64,000 bases of DNA from Sipunculus nudus (Eukaryota; Annelida; Sipuncula; Golfingiida; Sipunculidae): NCBI GenBank assembly GCA_026874595.1, contig CM049316.1, positions 23,521,839-23,585,838 of the forward strand. The letters are read 5' to 3'. Made by a program: the position numbers and the translations under genes. Below the pieces are notes generated by a model. The model was not told where the DNA came from, did not search any database, and saw nothing but the letters and a program-made list of their open reading frames with translations. Below, in pieces: positions 24,843 through 37,954 of this stretch; position 1 is the stretch's first letter, and every line of letters starts with the position of its first letter.

Positions 24843-26692
24843 TTTAAAGCTGGTGTGTATTGCTTCGAAAGATACCCCACCTTTAAGTCAGTGCGCATGC
24901 GCATAGGCTGGTTACCGCGAACACCCGGTAAAAGTAAAACTATGCGTGTTGCCTGACGTACCTTTCATTACGGATGTTAAATACAGGCTTCTCTCTGAAA
25001 ACATAACAACAACAAGGCTAATAAATTTTATTAATGTATTAGAAACCAATTTCTGTTATTTGCGTGTACTAGTCATTTTGTGGATACACATCTGACAAGA
25101 AGCAGCATCCTGGTTTTGACTAACAGCCGCGCCGCGGTCAGGCTAGTCCATCTCTGGACCCTTGTGTCCTATGTTAGACCTGATGGACGGACACGTACGT
25201 GTCCGTCCATCAGGTCTAACATAGGACACAAGGGTCCAGAGATGGACTACGGTCAGGGAAGCTGTCACCTCTGCTCAGGATCGTCTGGTCAGCGTCTGCA
25301 ATCATGTGGCTGCCGCGAAAGTGAGTAATTTAGCAATAAAATGCAAGGATTAAAACTACTAGTACGGTATACGTGTGGAAATCACGTTATCTAATCTGAT
25401 TTATTTTAAACTAACGTTAGAAATATGAAATCTAGCGGACGTTAGAAGCGGCAGCTGGGCGATAATACGTGGATTTTTTATTGTTTATTATCATATTTTT
25501 TCATATGTAGGGCTTGCAAAGTACAATCAGGTTTATTGCCGATACCAAATCTGTAAATAGAATAAATATTAATTACTCTAAATTTGCACGTACTGTTGAC
25601 CATTTTATCCCAATTGTTGCCAGTTTTGGATAATTTTTTTAGAACAGGACGTGCCTTGTAGAAAGGTTGAAGTATAACTATAAACAAAGCCAAACCCGCC
25701 CAAATTTGGCTATTTCAGATTGTAAATTGCTCCAGGTTCAATTTTTCATTTGTATGAAATCATATTTTTCTAATATTTCTGCAAAGTTTAACCTGATTGC
25801 ATAATTTTTTAGAACAGATATATTTTGATGCAATAAATTGTTTATTGACTAAATTATGTTTGTTACATACCAATATGATATATCATTTTCATCATGAATC
25901 TCTAATTCTTCTTATATAAATATATTTGTGTGCTTACCATGAACCACTTGTGCAAGTTGTGGTGGAAATAAATAAACATATATAATTGTATTTATGTATA
26001 TTTATATATATATAATTATATACCATATATTTTTTAGTTTAAATATATTTTTTAAATTGTAAAGAAAATATCTTAATATATATTTTTACTTTTATCTTTT
26101 TTATTTTTACTGTAGTCTCTGTCATGCATGAAATTAACATTTTTGTATACTGCTAACCAAAATAGAAAGTATCAAATCAGTTTGTCACAATAAACATTAC
26201 TTATGATTGTGACTCCTTTCAAGTTCTTAGGTGCAAATTATACCAGGAATATTCTATTGAATTGTTCTGCAAGAGAATTATGGTTCTTCTTAACATAGAA
26301 AGCTTATAATGTTGGCAAAATATATGTGTACAGTTGTGATTTACATGCATGTTGTAGATCCAAAGGATGGCATATGAACATATACAAAGCATATATTTGG
26401 ACTAATCTTGTCATCTTGAGAGCAGCATGTTAGAAAGAGAGTGATGACAGAATTGATCTGCACACAGATAGGTAATTTTTCATTTTATCAGTAGCACAGG
26501 AAGCAATCATAATGGGGGGTGAGGTATATATATATATATAATGTTAGACCTGTTAATAAAAATTACCAGTAATAAGCCAAAGCTGAGGCTACTCGTTCAG
26601 TTCCATCTTATAAATTGTGGTTAATATTTATAATATGCTTTCAGATGGTAGTAATTTGAGGCTGTGCAGAATTTACAAGGAATAACTTCTGA
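24843..26692 (+). repeat. Left arm of a large inverted repeat (about 1.85 kb)
   Basis: Read on the plus strand, this arm matches the reverse complement of 31,388-33,204 along its length. Anchors include CTGGTGTGTATTGCTTCGAA at the outer end, GCTCAGGATCGTCTGGTCAG, GATAATACGTGGAT, CAGGTTTATTGC and CAGAAT.TACAAGGAATA at the inner end. Divergence is visible as scattered substitutions and indels. Near 25,251-25,322 a short coding-like stretch followed by GTGAGT exists in both arms, but its differences are not mainly synonymous. I see no intact gene. Confidence 0.8.
25135..25257. mobile_element. Perfect 106-bp palindrome with an 8-bp target duplication
   Basis: Positions 25,144-25,249 form a perfect palindrome centred between 25,196 and 25,197 (ACACGT/ACGTGT). 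It is flanked by CGGTCAGG at 25,135-25,142 and again at 25,250-25,257. The homologous place in the right arm (around 32,900) has no palindrome and shows a single diverged flank (TAGTCAGG), so this is an insertion. An 8-bp duplication fits hAT-type transposition. The element is essentially only its inverted ends. Confidence 0.75.
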
Positions 26693-28637
26693 ATTCAGCG
26701 CCTGAACAACTCTAAAATGTCTTAATGTCTTGCAAGATGCCATTTCATTATTTTTTGCATTCCTAAATGTAAATATTTAAACATTCTAAACTTTCTAAAG
26801 TACCTGTACCTGTACCTAGGCACTCTGTGAAAATTAAGTACCTGTACCTGTTCCTGGGTACTTTCACTTGTACCTGGCCCCAACCCTGCTTGACACTCAT
26901 GAGGGCATCTGTGCTCTCAAATTCAGAAACCTGTTAAATTCAATACAGCAGCCAGACAAAAAGAGTTATACTAAGGTCTCCAATTGTTTTCTTTAATGAA
27001 TTATATGATGAAAGCTTCGCAAGAATTACATAAAATATATACATTGTTGAAGGTGATATAACCTTTGTTGGGAGATTGTTTCATAGCTTCAAATGTTTTG
27101 CCACACAAATTTGATAATCAAATTAAGTTTTAATTTAACAATTTATTATATGCTGTACAGTACTGTTTTTCATTATTACTGTTTGAATTCCATCCAAATT
27201 CTTTTACAGGAACCCCAGAGCTATAGTCACAGGAAAGTGAAGTTGATTACCGGTACTACAGATTAATGTTTCTCAAGATGACAATCATTCATCTAACAAA
27301 CCTATAGGATAGGTGTGATCAAATTTAATTATCATGTGGAAGCCTGCAAACTCTGAGAACTGCACAATAGTCACCGTTTAGGACTGCATGGGAAGCAATC
27401 TTGGATGCATCAGACAAGATAACTGCATTTCCCGCCGTGACACCCCTGTGGAGGGCCAGCCACTGGCTCAGCTGCTTCCTGAAGAGTTTGATCACTAACC
27501 ACCACCTTGACAAGTATCACTACTGCATTTAGATATGCAGCAAGAGCCCATTTTGTGAACCTCTGCAGGCAGCAAGAAGAGCCTAGGCTGGGTAAAATAG
27601 GTTTTACCTATATCAAATGTGAACCCTGAGTGTCATGCATCCTCATGATCAGTAGGTTAATGATCTGAAGGGTATGTTATATAAACAAGAAATGATGCCT
27701 CCCTGGTCTCATGACTACCAAAGACAAATGGCCAAAATAAGATTAAGTGCCCTGGAAAAGAAAAGTAGTCATCTTAGAAATAAAACAGAGTGAAAAGAAT
27801 AACATTAGTAACAATTGCAGAATTTATTAATCAAAGATGTGCTTTATTTACTACAATTTCATTTCAATATGTATCTTCAAAAGTCAGTGACAATCAAATT
27901 ACAATGAGACAGCACATGATAATAAATTGTACATGGAAACCCTGGTTTGAGAGTGGTTTGAAGTCTCTGTCTGAAATTTTGCATGTCTATTCAACTTGGA
28001 TAGCCAGTTATATATACATGTGACTGGTGGTGCCACCGACAATCATTTTTGTGTTGTGTACATCCAAGCCAGGAGTAATGTTTGTGCAGTTGGTGCTTGT
28101 ACTTGGGTCAAAATGTTTAGTATGTGTACTTGCTCTGTACATATTACTTAACCAAGTACATGTACTTTTAAAATAATGGTCAAGCATATCATCATAGAAA
28201 CCTTACACCTGATGTATATCCCATTTCACAGGTTCGCATTAGACCTGTAAGCATTGTCTTGAAATTTGGACATTCTGTACACATGTATTTAAAATAACTC
28301 ATGCTAATTTTAAAGACTCAAGTCTATTAAACCACCTAATAAGCAGAGGGTTGTGGGAATTTTGTGCCGGAAGTTTTGTTGTCTAAAACAAGTAAATACA
28401 TGACTGTAAGCCAAATTACTAATCACTAATTCATAGATCAGTCAGAATATTCCCCTAAACAATTTTTCATTTGTAAATGCTTGCTATTGCAAATAATCTA
28501 TACTTAGAGCTTTTCTGCTTCTGGAACATTTTAATATTAATATTGATTGGCTTGTAGTCAAATTTAAAAATACAATTTATCCAAGAGTGTTAGGGCAGAA
28601 ATGTAAGTCTTCATGCCCTGGCTGGTAGGGGAAGAAG

Positions 28638-28674
<37 letters not shown>

Positions 28675-31387
28675 AATAAGCTTCTCACAGTTCCATGAAT
28701 ATAAGCCACTATGACTCGCTTGTAAATTTGCAAGATACCACCTGGATCATACAGAATGTTGCGCAAGAACTACCTCGGTGAACAGAGGCAATTTGTTCCC
28801 TCCTAATAGCCTGCAGGAGGTAGTGTTGGAAAATGGCAGATTGTTATAGCTGCTGAGCTCAATATCAAATTAATATTTACCATACAATTACTATTTCTAT
28901 CCCATATGAAATTAACTGTGCATTGTCCTGAAATTAACTTGCACATGTTCTCTTGTAAGTTAAAGGAAACTTTAAACTAGTGGCCCATGAGCCATAGCAT
29001 TTAGCTGAATTCTACAAAAAAATAGATGATTGTGCTTTTTTGTTAAAAGCCTGCCATACTGTCAGGAAACTGGGAACACTCAGCTTGTCAGTGATGACAG
29101 CCACTGGCCCACAGGATTACTCTATGACTAGAAAGCTTAAAAACTTAGCAATTCCTATACTTTCTTGACCTAAATGTTGGGCAAGAATAAATATTCTAAA
29201 GAATATAAATATTATTGCTAGATTTCATTAATTTCTAAATACTGGCCAAGACATTACACATACATCAGCCAATCACATCAGTTCCCAGTCTCTGTTCTGG
29301 ATGCAATTATGATGCCAAATCCATGACGTCAACATGGCAATATTCAGACCTGTCATTCAGTCACCTATGGAGACAAATAAGCAATACAAATACAGTGATG
29401 ATGATGAAATTGACATTGAACAAGACAACACTGGTTTACAGTACCATGTAAAGAAACACATCACAATAACCTTGGGAAAAATGTTGTTGAATGCAGGTGA
29501 CTGTCCTTACAAAACTGAATGCCATAAAAATTTGATTACCATAAAGTTTTTCAATAATAACATATTAACTTAAATACTTTGATGTAATCATCACAGAAAT
29601 ATTGACCATAGGCTCTGTGAAGCAAGAATCATATGCAAGTTTTAAATTAATTTATTCAGGTCTCTACCTCTGAATAATTGAATGTTCAGACATTTCTCTG
29701 CTGCTATATAAGCACCTTTGATTCAATATTACCTTCCATTTAGAAAACAGTTGCCTGTTGCTAGGTTAACTGTACTTTTTTTTGCTGCAACTATGACTGT
29801 GTATCCTATACCTGACATCAATAGCTTTGCTATTAAGCCGGTCAGATATTAAATATATTGTTTACACTAAGGCAGATGACATTTATCATATTATAATGAT
29901 TTTGTCTCAATTTATGATAATATATTGTAGGTGTTAATGAGGACCATCTACACAGTCCCTTTTAAAATTAATAAACCATCTGCAGATACAATATGGCCTA
30001 TACAGTATTTATTACTAAAATATGTAATTATCCATTTTCTTCTGTCATCATTTGACATGGCTGATTTGGCTTGTATATTCTTCACTCTGCTGACTTTTGT
30101 GGTCATCTATATCAGTAAGTTTCTGGTGGCCAAAAGAAAATTCTGACATCTGTTGTCTAATTTAAATAGTGAATTGTATCTGTTCTGTTAATTGTTGTCT
30201 GTGGCAGGATGGTTGCTCATAGGCACATCAGATAAAGACTGAAATTTTATCAGAACATGCTTGCTAATACATTCCAACATTAAAAAGAAGGCATTTTTTA
30301 ATTAAGCATATCATTGACAACATTTTTTATTTGATCTCTGAGAAGATGTTACCCTTAAGATGATGAAAGTAATAGATCAGATGTAATTTGTGTAATAAAC
30401 TTATTTCTTATAGTAGAACATGTTGACTGATTTTAAAGATATCTTAAATAACTCATAGCCCATTGTGTTCATTGTGCCTCCCCTGGATGTATATACCCGT
30501 AGCATTAGTCGACAATTTTGTAAAAAGAATTTTTTCATAATGAGATAAGATCATTTTTATCATATTTTATTATCTCTTATTTGGTTCATGTCATATACCT
30601 TAACCCCCCCCCCCCCCCAACACACATGCACACAAATGACTGTTAATGTATATTCTACAACAACTGTGTCTGACATTTTAGAGAGACAGTTAATAAACAT
30701 TTCAACAGATTTAAATTAGTGTTTTACAAAACTTGACAGGTGATAACTCATCTTATATTTAGCATGAGTGGCAGATCAGAAGGCAAAGGAGACAAAAGGG
30801 TTTACTGCATCAAGTATTATTTTGATCTAGTTTATGAAAAATATTAATGATTTATATTAATATGTTAATATGGCAATAAGATGCCAAAATTTCCTCCATT
30901 GGATGGCATATTCTTACAAATTTGTGCAGATATCTATATGGGGATACCATATGTAGTCATCCATACACTTTACTGTATGGGTCTTATAAGGAAAGCCTAA
31001 TATTTATATTGCCTAATGATTTTATAATAAAAAGACTAAGTAATTTTAATTGTATAAGTTACCTAGAGAATGGAAATTTTGTTCAAATATTTACATATAG
31101 GAACACAGAAAACAAATGAGGTGGCATCTAGCAAGACACGGGGACAGATCACAGATTTAGGAAAAGGAGGGGTCCAACCCAGGAGGACTAATGATAATCC
31201 ATAAAAAAAAGTCCAAAGGCTCGGAAAGGGGGAATGGGGATCCTGGGTGCAAAAATTAGGCTATAACTCTGAAAAAAAATATTGTGACAGCTTGAAAGGG
31301 GGACAGGGGCTCCGGAACCCCTGGACCCCACCACTGGATCCATTTCCAACTTAGATATTTGAAAATTGTAAATAGTTACTGACTTCA
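26693..31387. other. Centre of the large inverted repeat, no supported gene
   Basis: This 4.7 kb is AT-rich. A frame starting at 29,334 ends at a donor-like GCAG/GTGACT, and another at 29,931 follows TTGTAG and is hydrophobic. The phases do not join cleanly, so I do not call a gene. C runs lie at 28,649-28,664 and 30,605-30,618. Confidence 0.4.
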
Positions 31388-33204
31388 AAAGAAGGTATTC
31401 CTTGTATATTCTGCAAAATATGCATCAAATTTCTGCCATCAGAGTGATCAGACAGCAGATTTTAAATATTAACCACAATTTGGGAGAGGGAATTCAAGGA
31501 TCAGTCTCAGCTTATTACCAGTAACTTTCATTTAAAGGACTAACAGACTAACAGTACATTGCCAATGCATATGAATATTCAGATTATGTATGTAAATTTC
31601 ATATATAGAAAAAAAACTAATATTAGCGCCCCACCGTGCAAGTGTGGTTGCTTCCTGTGCCTATGCCAGGAGTTCTTACCTGTCAGGGTATACATGTCAG
31701 TTCACACCGCCACTGTTGTTGTAACAAGCTGCTCTCAAGACAACAGGTATAGGTGACAAGATTAGTCCACCTTTATTGCTTCTTATGCTGTCATCCTTTG
31801 GATCTGCAAGATGCATGAAATACACAATTGTACACACATATATACAAATATTACAAACTTACTATATATGTTAGGAAGAACCATATTTCTCTTGCTAAAC
31901 AATTCAGTTGGATATTCCTTGCACAGTTCGCACCCAGGAACAGGAATGGAGACAGAAACATGTAATATTTAGTGCAACACACTGTGAAAACATCTACAAT
32001 GGTTTAATACTTTCTATTTTGGTTGGCGCTATATAAAATATATTAATTTTATGTATGACAGACACTACTGTATAAAAAACCCATAAAAGTCAAAATATAA
32101 TATATAATACTAGTATACAATATTATAATATATTTTCTTTCAAATATAAATAATATTTATAAACTAAAACACACACAAAAATATAATATTTAGATATGTT
32201 CTCACCACAACTTTTACAAGTGGTTCATGGTAAGCACACATACACGCAAACACACATTTATATTAGTAGAATAAGCGATTTATAATGAACATGAAATATC
32301 ATTTGTATGTTATAAACATGATGTAGTCAATAAACATTTTACTGTATTTAATTAAAATATATATATTTTTTAATTTATGCAATTAAGTTAAACTATACAA
32401 TAATACTAAGAAAATATGGTTTCATACAAAAGAAATATTATTCATGGGAAAAGTCTATTAGTATAGTATTACTTTATACTTATAAGTTATAGTATTAGGC
32501 ACGTCCTGTTCTAAAAACTTGATCCATCAGTTGGGATAAAATGATAAACAGTGCAAATAAATTTGGAGTAATTATTATTTATTGTATTGTTTGACACATT
32601 TGCAGTTATTTGGTATCTGCAATAAACCTGACGGAACTTTGCAAACCACCCATATAAAAAATATAATAATAAACAATAATAAATCCACGTATTATCGCCC
32701 AACTGTCGCTTCTACAGTCCGCTAGATTTCATAAGCCTGACGTTAATTTAAAATAAATCAGATAAGATAACGTGAATTTAATAAGAATACCGTGCTGGAA
32801 GTTTTACTTCTACCATTTTATTGCTATACTACTCACTTTCACGGTAGCCACATGGTTGAAGACGCTGACCAGACGATCCTGAGCCGAGGTGACAGCTTGC
32901 CTGACTACAGGCTCAAGCTGTGAGTCAAAACCAGGATACCGCTTCTTGCCAGATGTGAATCCACAAAATGACTAGTACACGCAAATATCAGAAAATGGGT
33001 TCTTATTCCCTTAATAAAAACTATTTTGCCTTGTTGTTGTTATGTTGTCAGAGAGAAGCCTGTATTTAACGTCCGTTATGAAAGGTACGCCAGGCAACAC
33101 GCATCGTTTTACTTTTACCGGGTGCTCGCGGTAACCAGCCTATGCGCATGCGCACTGACTTAAAGGTGGGGTATCTTTCGAAGCAATACACACCAGCTTT
33201 AACA
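31388..33204 (-). repeat. Right arm of the large inverted repeat (about 1.8 kb)
   Basis: This is the reverse-complement partner of 24,843-26,692, ending outward at GAAGCAATACACACCAGCTT (33,180-33,199). It lacks the 106-bp palindrome and so shows the uninserted state. The homology stops abruptly on the outside (TTAA-CACACTG here against GGGT-TTAAAG on the left), with no target-site duplication I can see. Confidence 0.8.
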
Positions 33205-33626
33205 CACTGCCTGAACGCAGTGACTGTCTCACTGGAAAACATTGGCTCAGCTTTCAAACAGAAAGGAGTGCGTGATATTTAAAAATATATACAGCCATTA
33301 AAAGTACCACATAATATAATGCTACCACGAACTTTTGCGCAGCGGGATTGCCCGACCATGTGAGTGCTCAGTTTTTGTGCGTTATAACCGGAATGCAATT
33401 ATCTAGATCATGTCTCAGTGCTGTACTGTACCACCATGCAAGATAACAGGTTCCTTTACTGGCGGATTCACGGGCGCGGAGGGCAACTTTAAATGGCGAT
33501 GTTCTGCATAATATATATTTTCATATAAAAATGATTTTATTAAACATATCAAATTCTTCGAAAATTCTCCTGCCAACCTCTCGGCTTCAATTGGAGTTTT
33601 ATGCATAACACCATGCATATAATGGA
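33205..33626. other. Spacer between the inverted repeat and a Helitron-like element
   Basis: A 67-codon minus-strand frame (33,415-33,618) has no recognisable domain. Nothing else is seen. Confidence 0.4.
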
Positions 33627-33925
33627 TCTATATGTTAATAGCGTAACGCGATTTGTGTGAATTTACATGTCTCCTCTGACACTACGGTTTGCCGTGATTT
33701 TTTGACCGTGTTTGTCCGAAGACATTCCAACATTCGGACAAGAACGTATTCGTCCAGGTCATTCAGACTCCGACAAGGTTAACTCAGAGACAGAACACTT
33801 ATACCAAATGTCGGATTCAAAGAGACAGTAACATTGTACACCCAAGACATGGAACTATGACAGACTATTTGAAATCAGAACTAAATGCTCGCCCAGAACC
33901 GTGCGTAGCACGGGTAATTGCTAGT
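33627..33925 (+). mobile_element. Short non-autonomous Helitron-like element
   Basis: The element begins TCTATATGTTAATAGCG after an A. It ends with the hairpin CCGTGC-gta-GCACGG (33,899-33,913), seven nucleotides and a terminal CTAGT (33,921-33,925). A TC start, a 3' hairpin and a CTRRT end are the defining Helitron features. At 299 bp there is no Rep/helicase gene, so mobility would depend on an autonomous relative. A truncated direct copy of the 5' part lies at 23,422. Confidence 0.65.
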
Positions 33926-34819
33926 ATTTTATTAATTCTATACAGGGCCTATACCAAGACAAAGACACGAGGTGCTAGACACGGTTAATAAATTCTATCA
34001 GTCCAGAACGTTTTTACCACGTAAAACATTGTTACAACTTATTTATCAGTCAATAGTTGTGACGTCATTCAATATTGATGACGTCACTTGACCATGAATG
34101 TTTGTTTAAGATTCCTACACAGAGCACATGGGACACGGAACCGGCTGCGCAAGACATGGAGGTAGCATGCATAGTGCTGGCTGTTCAAAGCAGGCTTTGT
34201 TACCATTTATGGATAAAAGGAAAATTAGTTTAAAAAAAATTTAAAATGTGACCTTTTATGCAATTAATTATTTGTGAAGTTTATTTTATTTTGTTTATAT
34301 ATCGAAAATATTTTAGACAGTTGTGAGGGAGGGGAATCAAAACAACTGAAATAAATTTAAATAACAGGAACTGGAAATAATGGAATTTCGCTATTCATCA
34401 TCCTATTTGAAACCTTTACTCTGGCCTCCATTAACAAGTCTATCATGGTGGTTTAGTTGATTTTTGCGTGTCACATCATTCCTCAGTATAATTATTCAGG
34501 GTTGAGCATACAGTGGTACTGTGGTAGCGACAATACCTCCATGGTCAGGTAAATATCCTTGTCATTTGGATGATTATTTCATGTATATGACATTATGTTC
34601 AGGTTGTAATTTGATATTTATTTCGATGACCTTTGATGGAAACTAAGTTGTTATGTTAATGAGTTTCATTCATCCAATAAAATAATATATTTACCGTATA
34701 TTTTGAAGTTGTTCCTTATGAAACAAAAAAATTCTTACAAGGTCCCTCGATCTATTGGATATTAATTTACAAAGCATAAACGTTTTCTGCATTTGATTAA
34801 ACATGTCCCGCAAAAACAT
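33926..34819. other. Intergenic, nothing recognised
   Basis: No gene or clear repeat is seen. Confidence 0.4.
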
Positions 34820-35770
34820 AAATCATGATATGTTTCTGACTACGCCTTTGATCCTATCAATCATGTTTTGACTACGCCTTTGAACCTATCAACCATGATG
34901 TGTTATCACTACGCCTTTGATCCTATCAACCATGTGTTTCTGACTACGCCTTTGATTCTATCAACCAACATGTGTTTCTGACTACGCCTTGGATCCTATC
35001 AACTATGATGTGTTTCTGACTATTCCTTTGATCCTATCAAATCAGTGTGTTTCTGACTACGCCTTGGATTCTATCAACCAACATGTGTTTCTGACTACGC
35101 CTTGGATCCTATCAACTATGATGTGTTTCTGACTATTCCTTTGATCCTATCAAATCAGTGTGTTTCTGACTACGCCTTGGATCCTATCAATCATGTGATT
35201 CTGACTACGCCTTGGATCCTATCAACCAACATCTGTTTCTGACTACGCCTTTGATCCTATCAACTATGATGTGTTTCTGACTATTCCTTTTATTCTATCA
35301 AATCAGTGTGTTTCTGTCTACGCCTTTGATCCTATCAATCATGTGATTCTGACTACGCCTTGGATCCTATCAACCAACATCTGTTTCTGACTACGCCTTT
35401 GATCCTATCAACTATGATGTGTTTCTGACTATTCCTTTGTTCCTATCAAATCAGTGTGTTTCTGACTATGCCTTTGATCCTATCAAATCAGTGTGTTTCT
35501 GACTATGCCTTTGATCCTATCAATCACGTGTTTCTGACTACGCCTTGGATCCTATCAACCAACATCTGTTTCTGACTACGCCTTTGATCCTATCAACTAT
35601 GATGTGTTTCTGACTATTCCTTTTATCCTATCAAATCAGTGTGTTTCTGACTACGCCTTTGATCCTATCAATCATGTGTTTCTGACTACTCTGATCTTAT
35701 CAACCATCATATGTTTCTGACTACGTCTTTAACGCTAAAAATCATCATGTGTTTCTTACTACGTCTACAG
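34820..35770 (+). repeat. Minisatellite, unit about 37-42 bp, more than 20 copies
   Basis: The unit GTTTCTGACTACGCCTTTGA followed by TCCTATCAA and a variable CAT/CAG/AAC linker repeats throughout. Variant units (ACTATTCCTTT, AAATCAGTGTG) recur in a higher-order pattern. The pattern GGATCCTATCAAC-AACAT, then TGATGTG, then CTATTCC, then AAATCAG appears several times, which suggests block duplication. Confidence 0.9.
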
Positions 35771-35976
35771 AAAACACCATCACCGGTAACTGTGACATAC
35801 AATGACTGAGGTATTACATTTTTCGGTGCAAATGCAATACACAAGTAAATTATTCATGCTTATTACCTGAAACCATTTCATTTATTTGCCAACACCCATC
35901 TAAATATGGTAATCAATTATGGATGTGCTGCCGAAGACCAATTCAATTGCTGACTCATTTGTTATAAAAACAAGCA

Positions 35977-36032
<56 letters not shown>

Positions 36033-37227
36033 GTGTATATATATATATGAAGTACAAAGCTTCTGTAATCTTGATAAACTTGGCCATAGCAATATTCTGA
36101 ATATGCAACATCGTGAAGTTAAATATTGTTATATGACCAATAAATGTTACGAGTAAAAAGAGTGCGACGCACACCTACGCAAACATATGCAACTGTACCA
36201 TATTTATTGTAAACAATACATTCTCTATAACTTCTCGTTTAATTCGTTTCTTGAAAGAACCATATGATGTGGCTGATCTAGATTCAATGGATAAACCTTT
36301 CCAGGCTTTTCGCCCTGCAAATACTGAAGACGTCAAATAGTTTTAGGTTTAGGAACGACTAAAGTTTTACTCACAGCAGCTCGAGTCCCGTAATTGTGAG
36401 CTTCATTAACTAAATGAAAACTATCCCCTCGTGAACCAGAAATCATTAAGCAAACATTTTTAAATAAGCACTGCAACAGAATATGTATAGCATTGATTTA
36501 CATTCATTCTTCCCAGTTCACTTACGTCATGGAATTTACATTCTATTGCAGTGTATGGTTATAATATGGGCATATCTTTTTATTTTCTTTTGTTCCATAA
36601 TTTTAGTAGACGATATGGAACAACCCTTGATGCTTAATGCATAGTCGCTATGTGGTTGAATGATTTTCGCATAAACCTTGGTAAAAGATTGCAGAGAGAA
36701 AGCTAGATATATGGTAAGATATTTTTTTCATTATGAGTTTACATGTGGTCTCCATCATAAATTATCATCTATAAATACGCAAAGTAAATAAGCTTCATGA
36801 GATCAAGGGAAAGTTGAATCCAATATTGATGTCTGGAGTTTCTGATATGCAATCCTTTTGGAATAACCATGGAGCATGACTTAATATTTAGAGCGAGTAG
36901 GTTCTTGTCATACCAGGTTGTTACTTGATTACAGTGTGCTGTAATTTAATCTCTGCTTCAGATTGTACTTGTGTTTTACTATCTGTAACTTGGATTAAGA
37001 AAATTTAAGTGAAACCAGGCCACAGTGTTACCAGCAAAGCCAAATGTATGCACTTTTCTAGTAATTTTTTTATGATTTATAGTATCTAATGCTTTGATAA
37101 GGTCAAAGAAAAGCGGCTATAACTTTCCACTTTTACGAAATTTATATTCCTCCACAATGCATAGATATTAATATTGTGCATTTAAACATCTCAAATTAAT
37201 AATGTTCTTACTTTAAATTTTGGAGAG
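35771..37227. other. AT-rich intergenic with (TA)n
   Basis: A (TA)n run lies at about 35,984-36,027 with a second short one to 36,048. No gene is supported. Confidence 0.45.
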
Positions 37228-37445
37228 CAGTTTTTGTTAAGGAAAATTAAGTACAGAAGAATGTCATAAAGCTTTAACGTCTGTGAAAACCAATAAAAGA
37301 AATAACGGAATTTTGTAAACATTTTTGCCGATTTTTTGTTGAATTTAGTTAAATCTCTGAAAAACTAATATGAAGAAATGGATCATCATCCCCCCCCCCC
37401 CCCAAAAAAAAACATTAATCACATTAGTTGAATAAAATAAAGAAC

Positions 37446-37502
<57 letters not shown>

Positions 37503-37896
37503 TAAAAAATTGCCAAGAGCAATTGATTTTGATCTACCCAGCACATATATACTATTGTGTTTTAAGTTTATAATAATGTGCATGTCTCTCTATAGATGTG
37601 ATGTTATTTCCATGGTAAAATGCGACGGTCGGTTGTATTCGGATAACCTTATTTATTAGATCAATCATACATTAAAATAACTGCTTGGTATTAACTATTA
37701 TTGTGGGTTATTCGTTACTATTATTATTCAATTGTGCTAATACCAGTCTATTAATAATATTTTACTTTGAAGTGTTATGAAACGGAAAAAGAATTTGCGA
37801 GAATCTCACGAGACGTTACCGTCTCTCTTTGCCTAAGTGAAATAAACTTTTCAACAGGTCATGGAGCCTTTTTTCTGGGTCCTGAAATGTACAATG

Positions 37897-37954
<58 letters not shown>

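Noticed and set aside
25251-25325. Conserved host exon in the arms of the large inverted repeat
   Set aside because: The stretch before GTGAGT is open in both arms, but of six codon differences four change the residue, so there is no sign of constraint.
29334-30146. Two-exon gene encoding a small membrane protein
   Set aside because: The donor at 29,498 and acceptor at 29,930 give incompatible phases, and neither part has a recognisable domain.
34820-35770. CRISPR-like array
   Set aside because: Units are adjacent tandem repeats with no unique spacers, in an animal genome.
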